Assembly: GCA_028554755.1 (NCBI GenBank)
Contig: JAPTOF010000005.1
Coordinates: forward strand, 2,318,501 to 2,382,500
Length of the DNA stretch: 64,000 nt
Direction of reading: 5' to 3'
Source: Cordia subcordata
Taxonomy: Eukaryota; Streptophyta; Magnoliopsida; Boraginales; Cordiaceae
Below, in pieces: positions 22,068-33,187 of the stretch. The translations under genes were made by a program, and so were the position numbers. Under the pieces are notes generated by a model. That model saw only the letters and a program-made list of their open reading frames with translations, ran no database searches and was not told where the DNA came from. Each line of letters begins with the position of its first letter. Within the stretch, counting starts at the first letter, position 1.

Positions 22068-23661
22068 TTAGGCTCACACAGAACATGCTTAGACTATGCA
22101 AGAATATTGTATTTGCATAAATATGTTAGTCATCTTGTGAGTGGCAAGATTAGGAAATCTTGTGTTGCATATACTTGTGGTTTTATGCTTGTATGTGTAG
22201 GTAATATAAAATCCCCTTGATGGTTCGTATATATGCATGATGGATTTTCGTGTGCGGTCAACAAAGCTTGGCCATAGGCGATTTCATGTATTATTTATGG
22301 TTATTGCTTGTAGTTTCATTTAAAAGAAGCATAGGATATTTTGATATCCTTGTAATATTTCTTTATGAAGCTTGTATTAGCAATAGCAAAGTGCATTATT
22401 GTAATCTTTAAAGACCAAGGAGAAAAGCAAGAAAATAGCATAGAGGGACATTCTATCGGGTGAGCTTGTCGGTCAGTCGATTGGCTCAATCGACTAGCTC
22501 TTACTGACGGACAACAGGCTGAGGCAGAAAAAGCTATTAAGTGTGCTGTTTTGTTGAAGATTGCAGGGAGCCATCAAAGAGGGATTTTTAACATATTTTG
22601 GTGGATGTTTATAATGCATTGACATATGTTCTGACATATTTGCATAAGCATAAACATGATTACCACCTAGAAATATGCTTAATCATTAGGCTTTTAAAAT
22701 TGGCCAATCCTATGTGTTAATTTCTTAAAGATAGTTAAGTTTATTTAAAAGAGATTGGCTTAGACAAGATAATTGTAAGCAATTATGTCTAAAGATGCCA
22801 TGCAATCTCATGACAAAAATGAAAAACTTAACTTGAGATTTAAAATATGACAACCTAAGGGTCCATACACCAAGATTTAGGTAAGTAATCTATTATGGTA
22901 TTGCAATGCTTTAGTAATACAAAGGGGATTTGGAAAAACCAAAGTGTTTCGCAAATTCAAAGTGTGTTTAGATCTAAAAAAAAAGTGAGAATACCAAAAA
23001 TAGAGAAAACCCTTATGTTAAAATATTAAATGGGAGAGGGGACTAGAAATACCGCACCGCTTTTCATATCCGATTCACGCTATTGGTAAATGTCATTAAC
23101 TTCCTCATCAGAGGGTGACACTTTATCAAGATTTAGCAAGGTGAATTTAAAATGTTTATTCAAAAAGGGTGTTAGTGAGTTTGGCCATCCTATTGGTGGA
23201 ATTCTTCATTAAAGATTGCCTCATACAACATTGATTAAAGTCACTACCCCATCAGAGGCCTTAAATCAAGAATGTTATGGCGAATAAACATAAGGAATGG
23301 GTATACACTCAACTTAAATGGTAGGTTCGGCTATCCCATCGATAGAGTTCGCTATTAGATTTAAGAAGCCAAATGAAACAGTGATTGAATTATTCAAATT
23401 GGAATATATTCAGATAATTGTCAATTCAAATAAGTGGTAGTGCTTAACTTAACGTTCAAAAGTTCGGCCATCCCATCGATGGAGTTCTTGTGAGGACGTT
23501 TAGACACTGTTACATCGAGTAGTTTAAGGGTTAATCTACTCAAAGGCAAATGATGTAAAAGTACTTGTATGTTTTATTTCCAAAGATAGCATACATATTA
23601 TACATGCATCAATTCCATACTCATAAAATAATTATGATTATATTGTTGTATATCCAGAAAA
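22068..23661 (+). other. Element B 5' leader, 1.6 kb, with palindrome and tandem repeats
   Basis: No gene. Holds a perfect hairpin AGTCGATTG-GCT-CAATCGACT (22475-22495) and a diverged tandem repeat whose core TTCGGCYATCCCATCGATRG occurs at 23326 and 23463, with a weaker copy at 23181 (spacing 145 and 137). The two clear copies contain ATCGAT palindromes. Confidence 0.7.
22475..22495. repeat. 9-bp-stem inverted repeat in element B leader
   Basis: AGTCGATTG, loop GCT, CAATCGACT: perfect. It lies in a CpG-containing patch that resembles the palindromes in the gypsy U3 regions. Confidence 0.8.
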
Positions 23662-24481
23662 ATGTCTTCGTTTAGTCCACTAACTACAATTCTCAAAGAG
23701 CACAAGCTCACTGGACCGAATTTTGTGGACTGGGAATAGAACTTGGACATAGTACTCACGCAAAAGAGTACAAGTATGTCCTAACAACTCCTTGTCTTGT
23801 TGTGAGGGAAAACTCTTCTAAAGCCCAAAAAGATGCTGTGGCAAAATGGCAGAAGGCTAATAGTATGGCCAAGTACTATATGATGGCTTCTATGTCAAAT
23901 ATTTTGAAGAGCAAGCGTCATCATATGGAAACTGCAAAAGAAATCATGACCTCACTGTCTTGTATGTTTGTCGATAAGAGTAGGTCCGCAAGGCAAGGTG
24001 CTCTTAGAGAAATTATGAATTAAAGGATGGAAGAAGGTGCATCTGTCAGAGAGCATGTGCTTAAAATGATGGATTACTTCAATACTGCCGAGATCCTAGG
24101 GGCAAACATAGATGAACAGTCAAAGGTAGACATGATTTTGGAGACTCTACCATTGTCTTACACTCAGTTCAAGCTTAATTATAATATGGGCAAGATGAAC
24201 ATGAATATGACAGAATTAATGAAAGAGCTCCTAGCTGCAAAAGCCATAATGAAAAATAAGGGGCACGTAAAACATAGTTCAAGCATCTACTTCTGGACTT
24301 AACCCAAAAGGGAAAAAGTTCAAAGGAAAGGGAAAGCAAAAACGTGGTCAAGGGAAAAAGAAGAAAAATGGTAAACAGCCTAAACAATTAACATGTGAAA
24401 AGCTTAAGGGCAAATGCTTTAAGTATGGCCAGAAAGGGCACTGGAAAAGGGATTACCCGAAGTATCTGGCACGAGGCCAGA
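23662..24481 (+). pseudogene. gag: Element B gag, broken
   Basis: Starts MSSFSPLTTILKEHKLTGPN at ATG 23662 and hits a stop after FVDWE (TAG ~23740). It continues in another frame (23802-24023, then after TAA 24027-24302) with the copia gag pattern, including VDMILETLPLSYTQFKLNYN. The nucleocapsid knuckle reads CFKYGQKGHWKRDY, i.e. both the second and last Cys have become Tyr, so zinc binding would be lost. Gag would package the element RNA. Confidence 0.88.
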
Positions 24482-25319
24482 TAGGTACACCTCTTTTGTT
24501 CTACATTGAAACCTGTTTAGTGGTTGATTCTATTGATTCTTGGATTGTAGACTCTGGAGCCACTAACCATATTTGCAATTCTTTACGTTGGTTTCAGGAA
24601 ATGAAGGAACTAGCTAAAGGGGAATTTGCTCTGAGGATGGGTAATGGAGCAAAAGTATGGGCTGCTGTAGTGGGAAGAATGTGCTTAAATTTTTCATGTA
24701 ATAGGAAGTTATTTTTGAACATCGTTTATTATGTTCCGGATATACGTAAAAACCTTATTTCTATTTCACAATTAATATTAGATGGTCTTTGCATTAATTT
24801 CCATTCTGGTGTTGATATCAGTGGAGATGGAAATATTATTTGTTCCGGTGGCATGCATGATAACTTGTTCTATATAAAACCTATTACAAACTCACTGCAT
24901 AATATAGAACAAACTAATTCCCGAAAAAGGAAGATTTTTTGGACTAATGATACTTATCTTTGGCATCTACACCTAGGACGTATGAGACTAAAGTGAATTC
25001 GGAGATCAGTTGAGGATGGGCATCTTAGCTCATTAGATCTCGAAGATCTACCTCCATGTGAATCTTGCTTCAAAGGAAAGATGACCAAACAGTCATGTTC
25101 TTCTAAAGAAGAAAGGGCCAAAAAAGTATTGGAATTGGTTTGTACCGATGTGTGTGGTCCTATGAGCAAACCAGCATAAGAAGGTTATGAGTATTTCATT
25201 ACCTTTACTGATGAATAATCTAGGTATGGATATGTATATCCGATGTGACGCAAGTCTGAATCATTTGAGAAATTCAAAGAGTTCAAGAATGAAGTGGAGC
25301 GGAAATTAGATAAACGTAT
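24482..25319 (+). pseudogene. Element B protease and N-terminal integrase, broken
   Basis: The protease active site is in SWIVDSGATNHICNS. GAG-pre-integrase follows as LWHLHLGRMRL, where a TGA ends the frame (24994-24996). Integrase begins with ESCFKGKMTKQS and LELVCTDVCGPM (first catalytic Asp), followed by FITFTDE. Two or three further in-frame stops are visible between 25178 and 25250. The frame is cut at KLDKR by element C; integrase resumes at 32516 with IKSLWSDR. Confidence 0.9.
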
Positions 25320-27108
25320 TGATGTGTCTGTTTTGTGTGTTTATATTTTGCAATTATATACTTGTTTTGAGGTGTTTTGAGCTTCATTTGATGTATTAGT
25401 TTAACATTTAGGCCATACTCATGCATATTAGGGTCTACACGTTCATAGTTGAACTTAGGACTTAAATGCTACACTAATGTACGTTTCTTGCTTGTTTAAG
25501 GTGTGATTTGGGAAGATAATTGGAGCTTAACTGAGGGTGATTGAAGTGTGGAACAAAGCCAAGGGTGTTTTGGATGCAAAGGAATGAAGAAAAGTGCTTT
25601 TGGAAATGGCCGGAAGAAAGAAGGAGCGACCGAGGCGAAACTGAGTGCAACGTGAGCCAAATTCGGATCTTGCAACCTAAAAAGGACATGGAAAAATTTT
25701 GGATACATTTTAGGGTGCAAAATATGGCTTGGGAGATCCCCCACGACGATACAAAGCCATAGAAAAAAATGGTGCGTGAATCGGAGCTAAAACGAGCAAG
25801 ATATGACCATTTTACTATCAAGATCGGTTAGCCTCTGTATAGGCCGGACGACCAAGCCGGTCGACCGCCGATCAGAACTGGACCAATTTTGGCGGACGAC
25901 TTAGGCCCAAAGCCGGTCGACCGGCTGGGCCCCCGGCTGGACGCGTTGAAAGCTTTATTTAAGCCACTTTTCAGCCCTTTTGAGGGGAGGAACTTTTATT
26001 TCTTAAACCCTAATAAACCCTAACCTCGACCCACTACACAAACCACCATCTAAACCCCACACCAAGCAAGGATTGAAGCAGCAAACAAAGAATTGAAGGA
26101 TTTGTACGGATTTGGAAGCAAGAATTTAGGAAGTTCTTCTTGTTCTTTCTCTATTTCTTGTAAATATGTTGCTAGATTAGGCTAGATTTAGGGTTGATTG
26201 TTATTGTATATTAGATTAGGGCATTGAATAATGGATTTGTGTAGATATTTGGCTCTTAATACATATTTATTTACATAAATTTATGGCATGATTCAATATG
26301 TCTATGTATTGGAAATCAAGCATGTCTATGTGTTTGTTAAAATGCCTAAGTGAATATGCATGTGTTATTTGTGCTTCAAATGCTCTTATCTACTTATTTG
26401 GGTGATGTGATTGTGCGTAATCTCATGGCTTTGCTTAGTAGAGTAGGCTTTAGCTTTAAATCTAGCTAATAGGTTACATGCTTTGCTTAGTCGAGTTTAG
26501 GTGCTAGTCTTTGGCTTTAAATCCAGCTAAGCGGATAAGTTAACCTAGACTAGAGTATTCCTCATCCACGTTAGTGTTGGTTAATTGAGCCTTAATGTCA
26601 TGTAGTGTTTAGATGCTAGTCCTTGGCTTTAAACCCAGCCAAGAGGATAAGTTCTACACACGAATTGCGTAGGCTAGGAGGGATTGGCCCTTAGCTTTAA
26701 ATCCAGCTAATGGGTTAAACCACTAGTAATGGTTAGGAGAACCCCCGATCAACACAACGGCAATAGAAGTCTCGAGCCTTAGATAGACCTCATCCGTTCT
26801 CATAGCCCAAGTCTAGTTGCAATGCAATCGCCCTAGGTCCCCCTTCTTCTTTATTAGTGTCTCCTTCCTTAGTTTGGCTCCCTTAAGTTCCTCCATAGAT
26901 TAGTTTATTTTATTTTATTTTTTTCTAAGTTCCCTTCCATCTCAAAGTAAGTACACACACGCACGTAGCTAGTTTAAGGAACCCCAGTACACAGAAACTA
27001 AACTAAGGTAGCCTCCCTGTGGATTCGACCCCTCACTTGCACACACTGTACTGCACACGTCCCGTGCACTTGCAGGCTATTAAGGCTTGTGCTCAAATAG
27101 CGATATCA
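25320..27108 (+). repeat. Element C 5' LTR
   Basis: Has GGTCGACC-type palindromes before a TTTATTTAAG box near 25952. Four covarying inverted repeats: 26450-26469 (TTAGCT..AGCTAA), 26511-26530 (TTGGCT..AGCTAA), 26623-26642 (TTGGCT..AGCCAA), 26691-26710 (TTAGCT..AGCTAA). A TGTGGATTCGACCC box lies near 27017. Confidence 0.95.
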
Positions 27109-27114
27109 AGTTTT

Positions 27115-27132
27115 TGGTGTCGTTGCCGGGGA
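27115..27132 (+). other. Element C primer binding site
   Basis: TGGTGTCGTTGCCGGGGA, six bases past the LTR end; two C-to-T changes from the element A form TGGCGCCGTTGCCGGGA. Confidence 0.85.
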
Positions 27133-27301
27133 CGCACGGTATTGGTTCTTTGTGTGCTTTTGTGTTTGCAATTGGTTACTTGTGTGTGGCTTATTTTTAC
27201 TTGTTTTCCATTTTTTTGAAAACTTAAAAAGAAAATTAAAATTAAAAAAAATTAATTAAAAAAATTGTTTGTGAGGAGGTTTTACTTGTGATTCATTGAA
27301 T

Positions 27302-29254
27302 ATGACCGATCCTAATGCTTCTTGGTGGTCACTTGTATCCTCTTCCCCACCACCCGAAAGTGTCTCTTATGCATGTCGTTTGTGTGGAAGTTTCATGCAT
27401 CCTACAGTTTTCTGTCCCCACGAGAATTCCCCACCTAGGGCTAGTGCTACTAATGACCCCTATAGTCATGCAACATCTCATACATCTTCATTTAGTAATC
27501 ATGACTATAGGGATGCATATTCTTCTTATTGCAATCATTGTGGAAGCCGTGCTCACTTTTCTAGTGCTTGTCCCACCTTCCACTCTTATCCCCGATTGCA
27601 TGCAATGCCCTATGCCCCTAGCAATCATATGCCCATGCATGCATCTACATCTAGCTATCATGATTCTAGGGAGCAACATCATGCATTTTCACAATGGGGT
27701 CAAGATGACTCTTTATTCCATTCACCTTCTAGTTTCAATTGCCCGCCTCTAACACTTTCTTTTTCCACCCATTCCTCTCCCGGGTTTTTTGATGGTTATG
27801 TGCAAAATGATTTTCAAAATGACTACCCTTTTCACTCGGTTGAACCCTCTTTCGTTATGCCTACACTCTCGGAGCAACCAGATCAAATGCTTGAGCAATC
27901 CCAATCTCTCCTCCAATCTAATTAAGAGGAACTAGAGAGTTTGAAGCGAGACACCAAATCTTTTGGTGTGTCCTTGGAGAGATTGGTTGAGAGTGTGCAA
28001 CTCATGAGTGAGAATGTTGAAATATCTTTAGAACGAGTTGAAGGGATAGAGATGAGACCTAACGATGAGGTGACTAGTGGTGGAAATGATGATGTATGGG
28101 AGAGACAACTAGAAAGAGAGGTTGATGGAGAGATAACATCTTGTAGTGAGGATGAAGATGAGCTTAATGATAACTTGGTTCTTAATGACTCTTGTGATTA
28201 TGTTTTAGAGGAAGTGGTACCCTATCCTCCTAAGCTTTCAACGTCTCCCATGGAGTCACATGAGCTTTTTCTTTCTCCTCATCCCACACATTCTGTACAC
28301 ATGGAGGTTGAGTCTTGTGTCGACAGTACTCAATTGCAGTCGGCATTTAGGGAGTTTAGCGCGAATTCTCCCCTTGAGCATTCATGCATATATGATGAGG
28401 AATCCGTTGAGTCACCATTGCCCCCTCCATTAGTGTCCACCCCGTATGAAAAGCATGATGGTGAGATGACACCCACTAGTGATGAATGTATTGATGAATT
28501 TAAAGAGACTGTAGCTAGTGAAGGTTTAAAGTCATCCACTAGGGAAAGCAAGACATCAATTTCAGAGATTTTAGAGGATAAGTTTCTTAGAGTTAAGAAT
28601 CATGATGTTGAAGAGAATAGCAACCCTAAGAAGACACATAAGAAAGGAATTGATGTGCTTAAAAGAATGATCTATGGGTCTCTTTGGATGTTTGATGATT
28701 CATTGATGGAAATAGAGTCCATTAAGATCGAATCCACCCTTTGTGAGGAGTTAGAATGACCTAGGCTTGATCATGTTATATCTTGTGGAGAAGAAGAGTG
28801 TAGTACATCCACCTCCTATATCATTGCTCCTTCTTCTCCAAATGTCGTTCCAACCCCAATTTCCCATTCCATTGAGTCTTCCTTTTTAGAGCTCACGTTT
28901 GTGCCTTCATGCATAGAACATTTTTATCTAGGGTTAGAAAGCACGTTTCCCATGTTGCATGCGTTAGACCTATCTTTGACCTATGGGGAAAGTGTGTTCC
29001 TAGCTCTCGATTATGAGAAGAAGGCATTGGGGTGGTTAATTAAAGAGCAAGCGGGACATGATTCTTCACGTTTGAGCATGCTTCATTCCACACTTGCGCA
29101 TTCATTTGATATTTTAGGGTGGGATCTTGAAAAGGGGTGCATCATGCATTCATTGCCCCAACCTTTAGTGCATGACCCTTTTCCTTCTATATTCTGTGCT
29201 TTAATGATTATCCGGCAATTTGTGCCACGCAATGTTAAACATATTTTACTCTAA
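27302..29254 (+). pseudogene. Element C gag-like zinc-knuckle protein (about 650 codons, two in-frame stops)
   Basis: One frame from ATG 27302 to TAA 29252-29254, interrupted only by TAA at 27923 and TGA at 28757. It starts MTDPNASWW, like the MADPN start of A/D gag, and occupies the gag position. Two canonical CX2CX4HX4C knuckles lie in the first 90 residues: CRLCGSFMHPTVFC and CNHCGSRAHFSSAC. Next come a His/Ser/Pro-rich region, an acidic Glu/Asp-Ser middle part and a C-terminal part (EHFYLGLESTFPMLHALDLS) ending NVKHILL. I recognise no enzyme or known domain beyond the knuckles. A homologue is in element E. Role inferred: RNA-binding or gag-like protein of a pol-less element. Confidence 0.82.
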
Positions 29255-30712
29255 CATTGGCGCTACTGAGGCGTTAAATCCAGCGCTGCTAGGAGGCACC
29301 CTAGGCTTGTTCATATTTTTCTTGTTTTTCTTGCATTTATTTGCTTTTATACATAATAGATTAGATTGCTTTTGTTTATCTTATTTTTTTTTATATTTTA
29401 GGATTTCTTTTGTTTATTTCCATTCTTAGTAGGTTAGATTTTTACTCCCTTACTTGTTCTTGCTCCTTTTCTTCATTTGTCCATCAATCCTTTACCCCAT
29501 GTTTACATCCTTGTTTACTATTTCAAATGTCAATGTGAGCTTGCATAGCATATCTTCTAATCTCTTCTTTGTTTTTTGAGCATTAGTGCTTTCCACAAAA
29601 GACAGAGGCTAGTAGATCATTGGATTGTCTTTGGCATTTGCGGACTACATGGAAACAAGGTTGTATCTATCCATCTTTTACTTGTCCTTATCTATCCCTC
29701 TCCGCATTCCCCATATGTGTTTCATGTTGATTGCTTGTCGTGTGGTCTTATGATTTTTGCTTGAGGACAAGCAAAGTTTAGGTTTGGGGGCGTGGTTGCT
29801 CATTTATTGTTTATATCATATATGGGATAGATTAGCTTGTCATATCTTATTTTTTTTGCTTAAAATGTGTTCAAATTTTTTAATTTTTTGCGTATTTTGA
29901 GTTAGTTTATCTCCACGTTTGTTGGAGAGTTGGCTTTTGTTATTGACTTAATTGATTGGAGAAGATAAGGGTGCACTGTGGGGAGTAAATAGAGTGTAGG
30001 GTATAACCTAGACTTTGAAGAGAATCCTTTTTGGAAGCTGTGGGGAGTGAGTATTTCTAAGAATGCACCTTGTAGTTTCCCCACAACTTGGTTGGAAAAA
30101 GTGTTTAAAGGGTTGTTGATATGAGTGCCCATTCCTTGATTGGTTCTTTTAGTTTGCCTTAGCCTCTTCTTTTTCCTTTCTTTTTGTTCTATTTATGCAT
30201 TGAAAAAAAAAATGAGAAAAAGAGAAAAGCCAAAAGGCAACAAAAAGATTGAAAAGTGAAGTATGTTGAATAAGTGTCAAGTGACAAAATGTCAATTTGA
30301 CACAAGTATCTCTTCTGTTTATTTTTATGTGTTATGAATAAGGCTCTTACGTCAATGTGAGCCATTGTGATGTATCTTCTCTTTCTTGTATCTTTGGGGC
30401 TAAGTGCATATTGGGAGGCCATGTTAGTTGATAGAGCACGAAGTATCAACATCCCGAGTGCGTGAGTTCGAATCCTAAGTTTGTGGTGGTTCTAGCTACT
30501 TAGTGACATTCCTAAGAGGTGTGAGACCCCTTGTGATCAAAGGGGGGATCCGAAAAAGACTAGGGAAGCCCTTACATGAAAAGAATGACCCCTTGTACCC
30601 CTTGGATGCAAAAAGATAGCAAGTCAATGCAATTGGCAACTCTTTGAAAAGCATAAGGATAGACTTCATTTAGGCTTGCTTGAGGACAAGCAAGGGGAAG
30701 GTTTGGGGGTGT
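29255..30712 (+). other. Element C 3' UTR, inner/outer hairpin modules and polypurine tract
   Basis: Begins with GCTAGGAGGCACCCTAGG-type sequence (29287). Inner hairpin TTTGCTTG-AGGA-CAAGCAAA at 29756-29775 with purine tract to 29795. Outer hairpin CTTGCTTG-AGGA-CAAGCAAG at 30675-30694, then polypurine tract GGGAAGGTTTGGGGGTGT (30695-30712). The ~900 bases between align with elements A, D and E. No gene. Confidence 0.8.
30411..30480 (+). other. tRNA-like segment in element C 3' UTR
   Basis: GTTAGTTGATAGAGCACG followed 29 bases later by GAGTTCGAATCC (30464-30475), close to a Pol III B box and at about tRNA spacing. The T-stem does not pair well and no acceptor stem is seen, so it is a relic or a structural mimic. 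Confidence 0.5.
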
Positions 30713-32515
30713 TGATGTGTCTGCTTTGTGTGTTTATATTTTGCAATTATATACTTGTTTTGAGGTGTTTTGAGCTTCATTTGATGTATTAGTTTAACAT
30801 TTAGGTCATACTCATGCATATTAGGGTCTACACATTCATAGTTGAACTTAGGACTTAAATGCTACACTAATGTAAGTTTCTTGCTTGTTTAAGGTGTGAT
30901 TTGGGAAGATAATTGGAGCTTAACTGAGGGTGATTGAAGTGTGGAACAAATCCAAGGGTGTTTTGGATGCAAAGGAATGAAGAAAAGTGCTTTTGGAAAT
31001 GGCCGGAAGAAAGAAGGAGCGACCGAGGCGAAACTGAGCGCAACGTGAGTCAAATTCGGATCTTGCAACCTAAAAAGGACATGGAAAAATTTTGGATACA
31101 TTTTAGGGTGCAAAATATGGCTTGGGAGATCCCCCACGATGATACAAAGCCATAGAAAAAAATGGTGCGCGAATCGGAGCTAAAACGAGCAAGATATGAC
31201 CATTTTACTATCAAGATCGGTTAGCCTCTATATAGGCCTGACGACCAAGCCGGTTGACCGGCCAGATCAGAACCTGGGCCAATTTTGGCCGGACGACTTA
31301 GGCCCAAAGCCGGTCGACTGGCTGGGCCCCCGGCTGGACGCGTTGAAAGCTTTATTTAAGCCACTTTTCAGCCCTTTTGAAGGGAGGAACTTTTATTTCT
31401 TAAACCCTAATAAACCCTAACCTCGACCCACTACACAAACCACCCTAAACCACCATCTAAACCCCACACCAAGCAAGGATTGAAGCAGCAAACAAAGAAT
31501 TGAAGGATTTGTACGGATTTGGAAGCAAGAATTTAGGGAAGTTCTTCTTGTTCTTTCTCTATTTCTTGTAAATATGTTGCTAGATTAGGCTAGATTTAGG
31601 GTTGATTGTTATTGTATATTAGATTAGGGCATTGAATAATGGATTTTTGTAGATATTTGGCTCTTAATACATATTTATTTACATAAATTTATGGCATGAT
31701 TCAATATGTCTATGTATTGGAAATCAAGCATGTCTATGTGTTTGTTAAAATGCCTAAGTGAATATGCATGTGTTATTTGTGCTTCAAATGCTCTTATCTA
31801 CTTATTTGGGTGATGTGATTGTGCGTAATTTCATGGCTTTGCTTAGTAGAGTAGGCTTTAGCTTTAAATCCAGCTAATAGGTTACATGCTTTGCTTAGTC
31901 GAGTTTAGGTGCTAGTCTTTGGCTTTAAATCCAGCCAAGCGGATAAGTTAACCTAGACTAGAGTATCCTCATCCACGTTAGTGTTGGTTAATTGAGCCTT
32001 AATGTCACGTAGTGTTTAGATGCTAGTCCTTGGCTTTAAACCCAGCCAAGAGGATAAGTTCTACACACGAATTGCGTAGGCTAGGAGGGATTGGCCCTTA
32101 GCTTTAAATCCAGCTAATGGGTTAAACCACTAGTATTGGTTAGGAGAACCCCCGATCAACACAATGGTAATAGAAGTCTCGAGCCTTAGATAGACCTCAT
32201 CCGTTCTCATAGCCAAGTCTAGTTGCAATGCAATCGCCCTAGGTCCCCCTTCTTCTTTATTAGTGTCTCCTTCCTTAGTTTGGCTCCCTTAAGTTCCTCC
32301 ATAGATTAGTTTATTTTATTTATTTATTTTTCCGAGTTCCCTTCCATCTCAAAGTAAGTACACACACGCACGTAGCTAGTTTAAGGCACCCCAGTACACA
32401 GAAACTAAACTAAGGTAGCCTCCCTGTGGATTTGACCCCGCACTTGCACACACTATACTGCACACATCCCATGCACTTGTGGGCTATTAAGGCTTGTGCT
32501 CAAATAGCGATATCA
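30713..32515 (+). repeat. Element C 3' LTR
   Basis: Near-identical to the 5' LTR. Its four inverted repeats are at 31858-31877, 31919-31938, 32030-32049 and 32098-32117. The second reads TTGGCT..AGCCAA where the 5' LTR has TTGGCT..AGCTAA. Confidence 0.95.
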
Positions 32516-33187
32516 CATATCAAATCCCTTTGGTCTGATCGATGTGGCGAACACCTTTCAGGTGAGTTTAGAGACTATCTTACACAAGAAGGGATTGTGT
32601 CTCAATTGACTGCACAAGGAACTCCCCAGCAAAATGGTGTAGCAGAGAGAAGAAATCGCACCCTATTAGATATGGTTAGGTCAATGATGAGTCATGCATC
32701 ATTACATTTATCTTTTTGGGGGTATGCACTTGAGAAAACAACATACATCTTGAACTTGGTACCATCTAAATCAGTACCTAGGACACCACAAGAAATGTGG
32801 ACCGGCCGTAAGCCTAGTTTAAATCATCTCCATATTTGGGGTTGTTCAGCTTATGTACTTAATAGTAATGCTTCAAAGTTGGAACCAAGATCCAAGTTGT
32901 GCTATTTTATTGGGTATCCTAAGGGAACCAGAGGTGGGATCTTTTATAATCCTAAGAAGCAAAAGGTGTTTATAAGCACCTATGCTAGATACTTAGAGAA
33001 TAGTGAAATGATCGAGAAAACACCAAATTCTGAAGCTGTTCTAGAAGAGATTTCACAAGAATCTCCAGTAACACATGTGGTAAATGTAAATGAAAAGGAA
33101 CAGCATATTACACCTAATATATTGGAACCTCGTTGTAGTGGGAGGATATCCAGGCCTTCTAATAAATACTATGGAGAGTCCTTTTAG
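32516..33187 (+). pseudogene. Element B integrase, C-terminal part
   Basis: Continues the integrase cut at 25319. The core reads IKSLWSDRCGEHLSGEF (second Asp; RCGE in place of the usual RGGE), then GTPQQNGVAERRNRTLLDM (catalytic Glu), SFWGYALEKTTYILN and the C-terminal GYPKGTRGGIFYNPK. The frame closes at TAG 33185, before RT. Separated from its N-terminal half by 7.2 kb of element C. Confidence 0.92.

Larger units (their letters stand above)
25320..32515 (+). mobile_element. Element C: non-autonomous Athila-like LTR element
   Basis: LTRs 25320-27108 and 30713-32515 (TGATGTGTCT..GATATCA), near-identical by eye. Target-site repeats are CGTAT (25315-25319) and CATAT (32516-32520), one mismatch. 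The internal region is only 3.6 kb, with a primer site, one long gag-like frame, a conserved 3' UTR and a polypurine tract. No protease, RT or integrase is present. It sits in B's integrase, so it is younger than B. Confidence 0.94.

Noticed and set aside
27315..27752. Alternative 145-residue frame overlapping the C zinc-knuckle frame
   Set aside because: Different phase, no motif, and the other frame has conserved knuckles and a homologue in E.
30411..30480. Functional tRNA gene in element C
   Set aside because: B box is near-perfect but T-stem pairing fails and no acceptor stem exists; the same segment is present in four elements.
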